NCBI RefSeq assembly: GCF_001039005.1
Contig: NZ_LDWR01000032.1
Span: 1 to 51,478, forward strand
Length of the DNA stretch: 51,478 bases
From: Burkholderia cepacia
GTDB lineage: Bacteria; Pseudomonadota; Gammaproteobacteria; Burkholderiales; Burkholderiaceae
Direction: 5' to 3'
Shown: in pieces, positions 7,349-16,149 of the stretch
How positions within the stretch are numbered: position 1 is the first letter of the stretch
Layout: each line of letters starts with the position of its first letter
Notes under the pieces: model-generated
Seen by the model: only the letters and a program-made list of their open reading frames with translations
What the model was told of the DNA's origin: nothing
Databases searched by the model: none
Made by a program: the position numbers and the translations under genes

Positions 7349-8401
7349 TCACGCCGCCAGCGCCACCGCCGCCCCCTCCGTCGCCTCCCGCACCGCCTGC
7401 GTCACGATCTGCGCGAGCCGGTCGACGGTCGGCGTCGCCGACGACGTGCGCCGCAGCAGGATCAGCGGCAGGCTCGGCAGCGCCGGCAGGCCGAACGACG
7501 CCGCGTCAAGCACGCGCACTGACGCGGGCAGCCCGTAGTGCGAGCGCACCGTCAGCCCGAGGCCGGCTGCCGCCGCGGCCCATAGCCCGGCAAGGCTCGG
7601 CGTCGTGAACGCGACGCGCCACGGCACGCCCGCGCGGTCGAGCGCGCCGGTCGCCGCGCCGAAGAACCGGCACGGCCGGTCGAATACGACGAGCGGCAGC
7701 GGCTCGTCCGGCGCGCGCACCGCACGACTGCCCGGTTCTCCCGCACTGCCGCCTGCGCCATCCTCCCCGCCGCCGTCCGCCCCGCCGAAACCGCCCGCGC
7801 CTGCCGCGCCGATCCATTGCATCGGCACCTGCGCGATCACTTCGCCGTCGATCCCCGTCCGCGCGACGAACGCCGCCGACGCCGGATCGCCCCACACGAG
7901 CGCGAGATCGAGCTGGTTCGCGTCGAGCCGGTCGAGCAGATCGGCATTGCGCGCCACGCGCGCCTCGATCTTCACCTTCGGATGCGCACGCGCGAATCGC
8001 CCCAGCACGTCGGGCAGGATCGCCTCGCCGAAGTCCTCCTGCAGCCCGACCCGCACCCAGCCGTCGAGATTCACGCCGCGCACGGCTGCGGCCGCCTCGT
8101 CGTTCAGCTCGATCATCCGCCGCGCATAGCGCAGCATCGCGTCGCCGGCGTCGGTCAGCGCGAGCCCGCGCCCGGCCTTCACGAACAGCGGCGTGCCGGC
8201 CTGCTCCTCGAGCTTGCGGATCTGCGCGCTCACCGCCGACGACGAACGTGCGACGCGGTCGGCCGCCTTCGCAAAACTGCCGAGATCCACGCCCGCGACG
8301 AGGCTGCGCAGCGCCGCCACGTCGAAGTTGGGCCGGGCCAGCGCGGCATCGGGCACCGCGAGCGACTCGCCGCCGCCGCGCGGGATATCTTGTCCGGACA
8401 T
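7349..8401 (-). CDS. LysR-type transcriptional regulator with glycine-rich insert
   Basis: A 350-residue LysR regulator. The winged helix-turn-helix covers about residues 27-85 (GSFAKAADRVARSSSAVSAQ, then IRKLEEQAGTPLF), and an effector-binding domain follows. Residues about 198-233 form a glycine/alanine-rich, acidic low-complexity insert not usual in the family, which makes the protein longer than the typical 290-320. The ATG at 8401 is preferred because AGGA sits 9 bp upstream; the ATG at 8410 has no room for a ribosome site. It is divergent from the MFS transporter gene at 8508, its most likely target; the gap 8402-8507 is AT-rich enough for shared promoters. Confidence 0.9.
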   Translation of the reverse strand: MSGQDIPRGGGESLAVPDAALARPNFDVAALRSLVAGVDLGSFAKAADRVARSSSAVSAQIRKLEEQAGTPLFVKAGRGLALTDAGDAMLRYARRMIELNDEAAAAVRGVNLDGWVRVGLQEDFGEAILPDVLGRFARAHPKVKIEARVARNADLLDRLDANQLDLALVWGDPASAAFVARTGIDGEVIAQVPMQWIGAAGAGGFGGADGGGEDGAGGSAGEPGSRAVRAPDEPLPLVVFDRPCRFFGAATGALDRAGVPWRVAFTTPSLAGLWAAAAAGLGLTVRSHYGLPASVRVLDAASFGLPALPSLPLILLRRTSSATPTVDRLAQIVTQAVREATEGAAVALAA

Positions 8402-8507
8402 GTCAACCATCCTGTTTTATCGAACGATTTATCAAAAACTTTCCGATTTTCAGGATGAATGTAGGCCGCCACACTGTCGATGTCAATTTCCAACCGGGAC
8501 TGCCGCC

Positions 8508-9782
8508 ATGGACACCTCGTGCATCGCTTCTCCCTCCTCGCCCGTCCGCGCCACGCGCGGCCCGGCCCATCGCTGGCGCGTGCTGGCGGCCGGCGTCGCC
8601 GCGAACATGAGTTTTTCGGCCGCCGCGGCCGGCATTCCGACCACCGCCGTGTGGATGCGCACGGCCTATCACCTCGACAACGGCGCGCTCGGGCTCGTGC
8701 TCGGCGCACTCGGCTTCGGCGTCGCGCTGTCCGAGCTGCCGTGGGGGATCGCCGCCGACCGCTTCGGCGATCGCCGCGTGCTGCTGACCGGGCTCGTCGC
8801 GACGGCCGCGATGCTCGCATTGATGGTGTGCACGATCGTCCCGACCGCGCACGCGGTGCCGCCGCTGATGCGCGTCGTCGTGGCGATGTGCGGCGTCGGC
8901 CTGCTCGGCGGCAGCGTGAACGGGTCGAGCGGGCGCGCGGTGATGCGCTGGTTCGGCGAACGCGAACGCGGGCTCGCGATGAGCATCCGGCAGACCGCCG
9001 TGCCGCTCGGCGGCGGCGTCGGCGCGGCGCTGCTGCCGTCGCTCGCGTCGCATCTGGGCTTCGCCGCGGTGTTCGGCGCGCTGATGCTGCTGTGCGCGGG
9101 ATCGGCCGCGCTGACCTGGCGCTGGCTGCACGAGCCGCCCGCCGCACCGGCTGCCGCGTACGTCGCCGCGCCTCGTCCGGTCGAGCAGCCGCATCAGCCC
9201 GTGCGGCACGCGCGCAGCCCGCTCGCGAGCGGCGCCGTGTGGCGCATCGTGCTCGGCATCGGCGCGCTGTGCGCGCCGCAGTTCGCGGTGCTCACGTTCG
9301 CGACGGTGTTCCTGCACGACTTCGGCCGGCTCGACCTCGCCGGCATCAGCGCGGCGATGGTCGCGCTGCAGCTCGGCGCGATGGTGATGCGTGTCTGGAG
9401 CGGCCGCCATACCGACCGGCACGGCAACCGGCGTGCGTATCTGCGCGGTTCGGTGCTCGTCGCGGCCGGGTCGTTCACGCTGCTCGCGGCCGCGACGGCC
9501 GGCAGCGCGCACGTGCCGCTCGCGGCGATCGTCGCGATTCTCGTGTTCGCGGGCATCTGCGTATCGGCGTGGCACGGCGTCGCGTACACGGAGCTCGCGA
9601 CGCTCGCGGGCGCGAACCACGCGGGCACCGCGCTCGGGATGGCGAATACGATCGTCTACCTCGGGCTGTTCGCGACGCCGCTCGCGATTCCGCCGCTGCT
9701 CGCCGTCAGTTCGTGGAGCGTGGTGTGGCTCGCGGCCGCGCTGGTCGCGGGCGCGACCTATCCGCTGTTCGCCGCGCGATAG
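8508..9782 (+). CDS. Major facilitator superfamily transporter
   Basis: A 424-residue inner-membrane permease with about 12 hydrophobic segments. The MFS loop 2-3 signature is visible as WGIAADRFGDRRVLLTG near residues 80-97, and a related repeat (SGRHTDRHGNRRAYLRG) occurs in the second half. A long loop rich in proline, alanine and histidine (about residues 210-240) joins the two six-helix bundles. The ATG at 8508 follows a GGGA-containing site; an open frame upstream is read-through of GC-rich DNA. It is divergent from a LysR gene. Substrate not predictable. Confidence 0.88.
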   Translation: MDTSCIASPSSPVRATRGPAHRWRVLAAGVAANMSFSAAAAGIPTTAVWMRTAYHLDNGALGLVLGALGFGVALSELPWGIAADRFGDRRVLLTGLVATAAMLALMVCTIVPTAHAVPPLMRVVVAMCGVGLLGGSVNGSSGRAVMRWFGERERGLAMSIRQTAVPLGGGVGAALLPSLASHLGFAAVFGALMLLCAGSAALTWRWLHEPPAAPAAAYVAAPRPVEQPHQPVRHARSPLASGAVWRIVLGIGALCAPQFAVLTFATVFLHDFGRLDLAGISAAMVALQLGAMVMRVWSGRHTDRHGNRRAYLRGSVLVAAGSFTLLAAATAGSAHVPLAAIVAILVFAGICVSAWHGVAYTELATLAGANHAGTALGMANTIVYLGLFATPLAIPPLLAVSSWSVVWLAAALVAGATYPLFAAR

Positions 9783-9798
9783 CCACCGCGCGTTGCTT

Positions 9799-9830
9799 GC
9801 GGGCGTCGCGGCATGCACCACGACGCCCGC
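9799..9830. terminator. Hairpin between convergent MFS and GST genes
   Basis: Perfect 10-bp arms GCGGGCGTCG (9799-9808) and CGACGCCCGC (9821-9830) with a 12-nt loop fill most of the 55-bp space between two convergent genes. No T-tract follows on either strand, so any termination would rest on the hairpin alone or on Rho. Confidence 0.5.
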
Positions 9831-9837
9831 CTCTCCG

Positions 9838-10476
9838 TTAGCCCGCCTCGCGCGCCAGCGCACGCCGAGCGGCCGGCCGTTCGGCCTCGCGCTGCGCATG
9901 CGCGGTCCACGCGGGATGCCGCGCCATGTCGAGTCCGATCGCGACGCCCCAGCGATGCAGCACGAACAGGAACGGATCGACGATCGAATGCGCGCCCGGC
10001 TCGGCCCACGTGCGGCCGTCGGCGAGCGCGGCTTCGATCGACGCGTTCGCGGTTTCGATCACGCCGCGACCGTGCTCGCTGACCGCACCGTGCAGGGCCG
10101 GATCGCCGATGAAGCGGCCGGGCCGCCACAGCGCGCCGTAACCGACGCCATGCACCCAGCCGACCAGCCAGGCGAGCCATTCATGGCAGCGCGCCTCGCG
10201 CAGCGGATCGCCGAGCGGCAGCAATTGCGCGTCCGGATAACGGCGCGCGAGATACGTGAGGATCGCGGGCGTTTCGGTCAGCACGCGCAGTTCGCCCGGA
10301 ATCGCGAGTACGGGCACGCGCGCCTTCTCGTTGATCGCGAGATAACGCGCTTCGAGGTTCTGCTGCTTCTGCACGGAGACGATCTCGACGTCGAACGGCG
10401 CGCCGGTTTCCTCCAGCGCGATGTGAGCGGCCAGCGAGCAGGCGCCCGGCGAAAGATAGAGACGATATGCGTTCAT
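9838..10476 (-). CDS. Glutathione S-transferase family protein
   Basis: A 212-residue GST. The N-terminal thioredoxin-like domain starts MNAYRLYLSPGACSLAAHIA, a Ser/Cys-bearing segment typical of beta-class bacterial GSTs. It carries INEKARVPVL with the cis-proline and TETPAILTYLARR for glutathione binding. The helical C-terminal domain (about 90-205) includes HSIVDPFLFVLHRWG. The frame continues upstream without a stop, but MNAYRLYL is the only start that gives a family-like N-terminus. It is divergent from the LysR gene at 10589 and probably controlled by it. Confidence 0.9.
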   Translation of the reverse strand: MNAYRLYLSPGACSLAAHIALEETGAPFDVEIVSVQKQQNLEARYLAINEKARVPVLAIPGELRVLTETPAILTYLARRYPDAQLLPLGDPLREARCHEWLAWLVGWVHGVGYGALWRPGRFIGDPALHGAVSEHGRGVIETANASIEAALADGRTWAEPGAHSIVDPFLFVLHRWGVAIGLDMARHPAWTAHAQREAERPAARRALAREAG

Positions 10477-10568
10477 GGTGGTGTGGCCCGACGGGGCTGT
10501 GGAAGACGGAACCGAGTGTAGGAACGCGTGCCCGTGCGCCGCAAACGATGAATTGTCGTGCTCGGACA

Positions 10569-10581
10569 TTAGTGTTACTAA
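10569..10581. promoter_or_regulatory. LysR-type T-N11-A palindrome between GST and LysR genes
   Basis: TTAGT-GTT-ACTAA is a perfect inverted repeat that fits the T-N11-A core of LysR-type binding sites. It lies 8 bp before the lysR ATG and about 93 bp from the divergent GST start. The position suggests autorepression of the regulator with control of the GST promoter. The binding protein is inferred from location. Confidence 0.55.
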
Positions 10582-10588
10582 TACCCGA

Positions 10589-11509
10589 ATGCGACGCATC
10601 CACCTTCCCCCGCTGCAGACGCTGCGTGCGTTCGAGACCGCCGTGCGGCTGCAGAGCTTCACGCGCGCGGCCGACGCACTCGCGCTCACGCAAGGCGCGG
10701 TCAGCCAGCACATCCGCGCGCTCGAGGCGCAGCTCGGTTATCCGCTCTTCACGCGCGAACGCAACGGCGCGACCCCGACGCAGGCCGCGCATGCGCTCGC
10801 GCTGCAGGTGCGCCAGGGCCTGAGCGTGCTCGAACGCGCATTCGAACCGGCGCTCGCCGTGCGCAGCCGCCCGCGCACCTGCGACGTCACGCTGAACGTC
10901 AGCGTGCTGCCGAGCGTCGCCGAGCGCTGGCTCGCGCCGCGCCTGCCGCGCTTCGCGGCCGCGCATCCGCACATCGCGATCGCGCTGCACCCGGACGTGG
11001 CGCTCGCGCCGCTGCGCAAGCGCGACCGCATCGACGTCGCGCTGCGCTACGGGCCCGGCACGTGGCCGGGCGTCGTCGCCGAGAAGCTGATGAACGAGAC
11101 GATCTTCCCGGTCGCGAGCCCCGCGTACCGCAATCGCGACGGCGTCGCGCCGCGCGCGCCGGCCGACCTCGTGCGCGCGACGCTGCTGCGCCATCCTGCA
11201 CAGCCGTGGGAACCGTGGTTCCAGGCCGCACGGCTCGACCTCACCGAATCCGCGCGCGCGCCGCGCTTCACCGATGCGAACGCGCTGATCGACGCGACGC
11301 TGAAAGGACGCGGCGTCGCACTCGCGCGCCGCTCGCTGATCGAACCCGAACTCGCGGACGGCACGCTCGTGCGCGTATCGACGGTGCGCGTGACCGACGT
11401 GTATGCGCACTACGTCGTGTGGCGCCCCGGCCACCCGCACGAAACGGCGATCCGCACCTGGCTCGACTGGCTGCGCAGCGAGGTGCGGCGCAAAACGCCT
11501 CGGCGCTGA
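10589..11509 (+). CDS. LysR-type transcriptional regulator, GcvA-like
   Basis: A 306-residue LysR regulator of the GcvA/AmpR subgroup, recognisable by LPPLQTLRAFETAVRLQSFT, followed by AADALALTQGAVSQHIRALE and LGYPLFTRER for the DNA-binding domain (about residues 5-70). The effector domain contains RIDVALRYGPGTWPG and DANALIDATLKGRGVALARR, regions usual in the subgroup. The ATG at 10589 gives the family-like N-terminus although no Shine-Dalgarno sequence is visible. It is divergent from the GST gene, with a T-N11-A site directly in front. Effector unknown. Confidence 0.9.
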   Translation: MRRIHLPPLQTLRAFETAVRLQSFTRAADALALTQGAVSQHIRALEAQLGYPLFTRERNGATPTQAAHALALQVRQGLSVLERAFEPALAVRSRPRTCDVTLNVSVLPSVAERWLAPRLPRFAAAHPHIAIALHPDVALAPLRKRDRIDVALRYGPGTWPGVVAEKLMNETIFPVASPAYRNRDGVAPRAPADLVRATLLRHPAQPWEPWFQAARLDLTESARAPRFTDANALIDATLKGRGVALARRSLIEPELADGTLVRVSTVRVTDVYAHYVVWRPGHPHETAIRTWLDWLRSEVRRKTPRR

Positions 11510-11684
11510 TAGGCGGCACGCGGCGATGGCCACACGCCGCCCGCATGCACACGCACGAAAGCAATTAGTCGGCTTGCCGAAAGCATTTCGCGATCACGCA
11601 CCGGTCGCAAACGATTCACCGAAACGTCGCATCGCTTCGGCATACTCGAGAACGTTTCCCGATCAGCCTGCCAGGAGAGAAGTC

Positions 11685-11969
11685 ATGCGTCGCGTTTTCG
11701 TCGCCGTCGTTCTGTGTGCCGCCGCTTTCGTCGCCGCCTGCAGCGATGACGCGCAGCACGATGCGCACGCGACCGACGCCTCGCAGCAGGCCGGCGCATC
11801 GGCCGGCTCCGCCAGCGCGTTCAACAGCGATGCATCCGCGAACGCCACCGCGTCCGATGCCGCCCCGCTCGCGCCGCCGGTCGTGCACTACCCGCCCGAT
11901 GACGACGACGACACGAAACCCGCGATGAACGCGGCCGCGTCGGCCACCGCCGCGTCGTCACCAGGCTGA
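11685..11969 (+). CDS. Small putative lipoprotein upstream of phospholipase C
   Basis: A 94-residue precursor with a basic start (MRRVF), hydrophobic core and lipobox FVAAC (cysteine near residue 19), so it is predicted to be lipidated and membrane-anchored. The mature part is low-complexity: rich in Ala, Ser and Asp, then PPVVHYPPDDDDD near the C-terminal third. AGGAGAGA before the ATG is a strong ribosome site. It ends 45 bp before the phospholipase gene on the same strand, so the two are probably cotranscribed. Function unknown; the acidic stretch might bind divalent cations, which is speculation. Confidence 0.75.
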   Translation: MRRVFVAVVLCAAAFVAACSDDAQHDAHATDASQQAGASAGSASAFNSDASANATASDAAPLAPPVVHYPPDDDDDTKPAMNAAASATAASSPG

Positions 11970-12014
11970 TCGCGCCGTTTTCGTCCCCCTGACCGCAGAA
12001 CCGAGGTGAACAAC

Positions 12015-14135
12015 ATGCCGTCATCGAGCCGCCGCCGTTTCCTGCATACCGTCGCACAATCCGCGGGCGCCGCCGTTGCGCTCAACGCGTTTCCCGAATC
12101 GATCCGCCGCGCGCTCGCGATTCCCGCCGCGCGCGGCACCGGCACGATCCGCGATGTCGAGCACATCGTCGTGTTCATGCAGGAAAACCGCTCGTTCGAT
12201 CATTACTTCGGACACCTGCGCGGCGTGCGCGGCTACAACGACCGCTTCCCGATCCCGCTGCCGAACGGCAAGCCGGTGTGGTACCAGCCGTCGAAGGCCG
12301 ATCCGGGCAAGCCGGTGCTGCCGTTCCGGCTGAATACGCTGACGACGAGCGCGCAGTGCGTCGGCGACCTCGACCACTCGTGGTACAAGACGCACGCGGC
12401 GATCGACGGCGGCCGCTACGACCAGTGGCCCGCGAACAAGACCGACATGACGATGGGCTATCACGTGCGCGAGGACATCCCGTTCCACTACGCGCTCGCC
12501 GATGCGTTCACCGTGTGCGACAACTACTTCTGCTCGCTGCCAGGGCCGACGCACCCGAACCGTTCGTACCTGATGACCGGCACGGTCGACCCGACCGGCA
12601 AGTTCGGCGGCCCGCTGCTCGACAACAGCGACTATGTCGACGGCGACGGGCCGCCCGCCTATCAACTGCTGTCGTGGACGACCTTCCCCGAGCGCCTCGA
12701 GGCGCACGGCGTGTCGTGGCAGATCTACCAGCAGGGCACGACAGGCAACGATCCGTACAACGGCAACTACGGCACGAACGTCCTGCAGAACTTCGCGAAC
12801 TTCATCAACGCGAAGCCGGGTTCGTCGCTGTACCAGCGCGCGCAGACGGTGCGCACGCTCGACAACCTGAAGGACGACGTGATCAACGACCGGCTGCCGC
12901 AGGTGTCGTGGCTGTGCCCGCCCGCCGCGTTCTCCGAGCATCCGAAATACACGCCCGCATACGGCGCGAACTACACGTCGCAGATCCTCGACGCGCTCAC
13001 GTCGAACCCGGACGTATGGCGCAAGACCGTGCTGTTCATCATGTACGACGAGAACGACGGCTTCTTCGACCACATCGTGCCGCCGCAGCCGCCGACGTCG
13101 GCCGCGCAGGGCGCATCGACCGTGACGACCGACGGCGAGCTGCATACGGTCGTGAACCCCGGCCGCGGCGGCAGCTACACGGCCGACGGGCTGCCGTACG
13201 GCCTCGGGCCGCGCGTGCCGATGACGGTCGTGTCGCCGTGGACGAAGGGCGGCTTCGTGTGCTCGCAGGTGTTCGACCACACGTCGGTGATCCGCTTCAT
13301 CGGCGAGCGTTTCGGCGTCGACGAACCGAACATCACGCCGTGGCGCCGCACCATCTGCGGCGACCTCACCGCCGCATTCGACTTCCGCTCGTCCGACGCG
13401 TCGTTCCCGCCGCTGCCCGACACGAGCCAGTACCGCTCGATCGCGGACCAGCAGTGCACGTCGCAGCCCGCGCCGACCGTGCCCGCGACGCCGTCGCCGG
13501 TCGCGCCGCAGGAGCCCGGCGTGCGGCCGGCGCGTGCGCTGCCGTATGAACTTCATGTGAACGCGAGCGTCTACGGCGGGAACACGCTGCGCATCGAGCT
13601 CGCGAACCGCGGCAACCAGGGCGCGCACTTCCACGTGTATTCGACGAACCGCACCGACGGCCCGTGGCGCTATACGGTCGGCGCGCGCCGCCTGCTGCAT
13701 GCGGATTTCGACCTGACGGTGACGAACGGCGCGTATGCGTTCTCGGTGTACGGGCCGAACGGCTTCGTGCGCGTGTTCTCGGGCAACGTGTCGGCCGGAA
13801 CCGCGCCCCACCGCAAGCCGGCGCAGCCGGAGGTGAAGGCCGGCTACGACGTCGCGAACGGGAATTTGTACCTGAAGCTGCACAACCACGGCGGGGCGCA
13901 CATCACGCTGACGCTGACCGACAACGCGTACGGCGCGCCGGCGCGGCAGGTCACGCTGCACGGCGGCGACGAGCGCGTCGAGCAGTGGGCGCTCGTGTCG
14001 AGCCACCAATGGTATGACGTGACGGTGAGCGACGGCGCGAACGGCACGTTCTCGCGCCGTTTCGCGGGCCACGTCGAGAACGGCCGGCCGAGCTATTCGG
14101 ACCCGGCCGCGGTGCAGCCCGTCTCCGCGTCGTAA
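12015..14135 (+). CDS. plcN: Tat-exported phospholipase C (phosphocholine-preferring family)
   Basis: A 706-residue bacterial phospholipase C of the acid-phosphatase/PLC superfamily, which hydrolyses phospholipids to diacylglycerol and a phospho-alcohol outside the cytoplasm. The N-terminus SSSRRRFLHT plus a hydrophobic stretch is a twin-arginine signal. The metal-site motif FMQENRSFDHYFG (E57-H63 core) is followed by GPTHPNRSYLMTG, FIMYDENDGFFDH and RVPMTVVSPWTKGGF. Two C-terminal domains of unknown function follow (about 510-700), as in P. aeruginosa PlcH/PlcN. The ATG at 12015 has GAGGTG 7 bp upstream; the GTG at 12006 is less likely. The symbol is by family resemblance; haemolytic or non-haemolytic type cannot be decided here. 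Confidence 0.92.
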   Translation: MPSSSRRRFLHTVAQSAGAAVALNAFPESIRRALAIPAARGTGTIRDVEHIVVFMQENRSFDHYFGHLRGVRGYNDRFPIPLPNGKPVWYQPSKADPGKPVLPFRLNTLTTSAQCVGDLDHSWYKTHAAIDGGRYDQWPANKTDMTMGYHVREDIPFHYALADAFTVCDNYFCSLPGPTHPNRSYLMTGTVDPTGKFGGPLLDNSDYVDGDGPPAYQLLSWTTFPERLEAHGVSWQIYQQGTTGNDPYNGNYGTNVLQNFANFINAKPGSSLYQRAQTVRTLDNLKDDVINDRLPQVSWLCPPAAFSEHPKYTPAYGANYTSQILDALTSNPDVWRKTVLFIMYDENDGFFDHIVPPQPPTSAAQGASTVTTDGELHTVVNPGRGGSYTADGLPYGLGPRVPMTVVSPWTKGGFVCSQVFDHTSVIRFIGERFGVDEPNITPWRRTICGDLTAAFDFRSSDASFPPLPDTSQYRSIADQQCTSQPAPTVPATPSPVAPQEPGVRPARALPYELHVNASVYGGNTLRIELANRGNQGAHFHVYSTNRTDGPWRYTVGARRLLHADFDLTVTNGAYAFSVYGPNGFVRVFSGNVSAGTAPHRKPAQPEVKAGYDVANGNLYLKLHNHGGAHITLTLTDNAYGAPARQVTLHGGDERVEQWALVSSHQWYDVTVSDGANGTFSRRFAGHVENGRPSYSDPAAVQPVSAS

Positions 14136-14196
14136 GCGCGACGGCGCGGCGTTGCGCGGCCCCCGCCGCGTAGCGCGCGCTACCTGGTCCGATCCG

Positions 14197-14820
14197 TCAG
14201 ACCGCGTGCGCGAGCGCGCGGTCGACGAGCGCGGCTTCGAAGCCGTCGTCCGCGTCGCGAAAACGCAGCGGCGCCGCGCAATGGACGAGCGTGTCGATGA
14301 AGTACTTCGCGCGCGGCCACGGCCCGAAACCGGCGGCCGTGTTGATGTGTCCGGCGTCGCCGAGGTTCACGAACGCGCTGCCCAGGCGCTGCGCGAGCGT
14401 GCGCGCATCGGCGAGCGGCATCCACGGATCGGTCTCGCTGCCGATCACGATCGACGGCGCCGCGAGCCGGCGCGCGTCGAACGGCCCGGCGAACTTGAAT
14501 TTCGCCGGACTGGCGGGCGCGACGAACAGCACGCCCGCGACGTCGCCGGCATGCGGCCACTGCGCGAGCGCATGCGCGGTCGCGAGGCAGCCGAAGCTGT
14601 GCGCGGCCAGCACGAACGGGCCGCGCTCGCGGTCGAGCAGCGCGCGCACGGATTGCGCCCAGCGCACGAGATCGGGCGCATCCCAGTCGTCCTGCTCGAC
14701 CCGCAGCGAGCGCGGGAACTGTCGTTCCAGCCAGGTCTGCCAGTGAGCGCCTTCGCTGCCGTGCAGGCCCGGAACGGTGACGAGCCGCGGCGGCCACGCC
14801 GATTTGCTGCATGCGCGCAT
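14197..14820 (-). CDS. RBBP9/YdeN-family serine hydrolase
   Basis: A 207-residue small alpha/beta hydrolase. The nucleophile elbow AAHSFGC gives S75; D131 (in GSETDPWMP) and H158 (in GDAGHIN) complete a catalytic triad in the usual order. GLHGSEGAHWQTW near the N-terminus is a family signature. The ATG at 14820 follows GTGAGGG and gives a family-length protein, although the frame is open further upstream through GC-rich DNA. It is convergent with the phospholipase gene. Substrate unknown. Confidence 0.9.
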   Translation of the reverse strand: MRACSKSAWPPRLVTVPGLHGSEGAHWQTWLERQFPRSLRVEQDDWDAPDLVRWAQSVRALLDRERGPFVLAAHSFGCLATAHALAQWPHAGDVAGVLFVAPASPAKFKFAGPFDARRLAAPSIVIGSETDPWMPLADARTLAQRLGSAFVNLGDAGHINTAAGFGPWPRAKYFIDTLVHCAAPLRFRDADDGFEAALVDRALAHAV

Positions 14821-15168
14821 GATTGCCCTCACTTGCTTGAAGACGGGGTTCGATTGTGGCGCGCCGTATCCGGCGGCCGAACCAATATTTTGTGCTTTGC
14901 TTTTGCGCGGGGCGGCCATCCGCGGGGCGGCGACCCGGGGCGGGCCACCCCGCGCCGGGCGGCCCGTCCGCGCACCGGCACGCATTGCGCCGCGAAACCG
15001 TAGAATGTGGGCTTCCCGTCAGCTTCACACGGAACCGGGCCGGGCGCCGACGCGCCGGGCCCGGTCGTCAGGAGACGCCCCGATGTCCGCTACGCCCGCC
15101 GGCGCGCTGCGCCCGTTCCACCCCGCCTGTCCCGTGACGCGCCGCACCGGCGTGCACGAAATCACGCG
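14821..15168. other. 348-bp gap without a gene
   Basis: Divergent spacer between the hydrolase and the GhrA-like reductase. Bases 14915-14990 are strings of G/C blocks with no convincing palindrome. Frames across it lack ribosome sites and family resemblance. I see no clear promoter motif. Confidence 0.6.
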
Positions 15169-16110
15169 ATGAGGATCCTTTTTTATTCGCCTCACCAGGA
15201 AGCCGGCGCGTGGCGCGACGAGATCGCGCACGCGCTGCCGGAAGCCGAACTGCGCGCATGGCAGCCGGGAGACACGGCCGCCGCCGACTACGCGCTCGTC
15301 TGGCGCGCGCCGCACGAGTTCTTCGCGCCGCGCGACGGCCTGCGCGCGATCTTCAACCTCGGTGCGGGCGTCGACGCGCTGCTTGCGCTCGACCGTGCGC
15401 ATCCGGGCACGCTGCCGCCACACGTGCCGCTCGTGCGGCTCGAGGATTCGGGCATGGCGCAGCAGATGGTCGAATACGTGACGCATGCGGTGTTGCGCTA
15501 CCTGCGCCGCTTCGACGAATACGACGCGCAGCAGCGCGAGCGCCGCTGGCACCCGCTCGAACCGCATCCGCGCGCGAGTTTCACCGTCGCCGTGCTCGGC
15601 CTCGGCGTGCTCGGCGCGCAGGTCGCGCTCGCGCTCGCCGCACTCGGCCTGCCCGTGCGTGGTTACAGCCGCAGCGCGAAGCAGCTCGACGGCATCACGA
15701 CCTTCGCCGGCGACGGTGCGTTCGACGCGTGCATCGACGGCGCGAAGGTGCTCGTCAACCTGTTGCCGAGCACGCCCGACACGGACGGCATCCTGTCGGC
15801 GCACACGTTCGCGCGGCTCGCGCCCGGTGCGTACGTCGTCAACGTCGCGCGCGGCGCGCATCTCGTCGAGGCCGACCTGCTCGACGCGCTCGAGAGCGGC
15901 CGGATCGCCGCGGCGACGCTCGACGTGTTCCATCGCGAGCCGCTGCCGGAAGACCATCCGTTCTGGCGCGCGCCGCGTATCACCATCACGCCGCACAGCT
16001 CGGCCGAGACACTGCGCGCGGAGGCCATAGAACAGATCGCCGGCAAGATCCGCGCATTCGAACGCGGCGAGCGCGTCGGCGGCATCGTCGACTACGCGCG
16101 CGGCTATTGA
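15169..16110 (+). CDS. ghrA: Glyoxylate/hydroxypyruvate reductase A
   Basis: A 313-residue NAD(P)H-dependent D-2-hydroxyacid dehydrogenase of the GhrA branch, reducing glyoxylate and hydroxypyruvate in the cytoplasm. The Rossmann motif is VAVLGLGVLGAQVALALAALG. NVARGAHLVEADLLDAL supplies the substrate arginine, TLDVFHREPLPEDHPFW the catalytic glutamate region, and ITPHSSA the active-site histidine. Length fits E. coli GhrA (about 312). The ribosome site is weak; the frame is open upstream but those codons do not resemble the family. It lies 39 bp before the HMG-CoA lyase gene, a possible operon. Confidence 0.9.
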   Translation: MRILFYSPHQEAGAWRDEIAHALPEAELRAWQPGDTAAADYALVWRAPHEFFAPRDGLRAIFNLGAGVDALLALDRAHPGTLPPHVPLVRLEDSGMAQQMVEYVTHAVLRYLRRFDEYDAQQRERRWHPLEPHPRASFTVAVLGLGVLGAQVALALAALGLPVRGYSRSAKQLDGITTFAGDGAFDACIDGAKVLVNLLPSTPDTDGILSAHTFARLAPGAYVVNVARGAHLVEADLLDALESGRIAAATLDVFHREPLPEDHPFWRAPRITITPHSSAETLRAEAIEQIAGKIRAFERGERVGGIVDYARGY

Positions 16111-16149
16111 ATTCCGCCTTGCCCAGATATCAGGAACCAGGAGACAACC

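Noticed and set aside
12021..14072. A 683-codon open frame opposite the phospholipase gene, and similar long frames opposite other genes.
   Set aside because: Arginine/valine-rich shadow translation of GC-rich coding DNA; the opposite strand has clear domains and start signals.
14170..14183. Palindrome GTAGCGCGCGCTAC between the phospholipase and hydrolase genes as a terminator.
   Set aside because: Self-complementary GC-rich run without a loop or T-tract; expected by chance in DNA of this composition.
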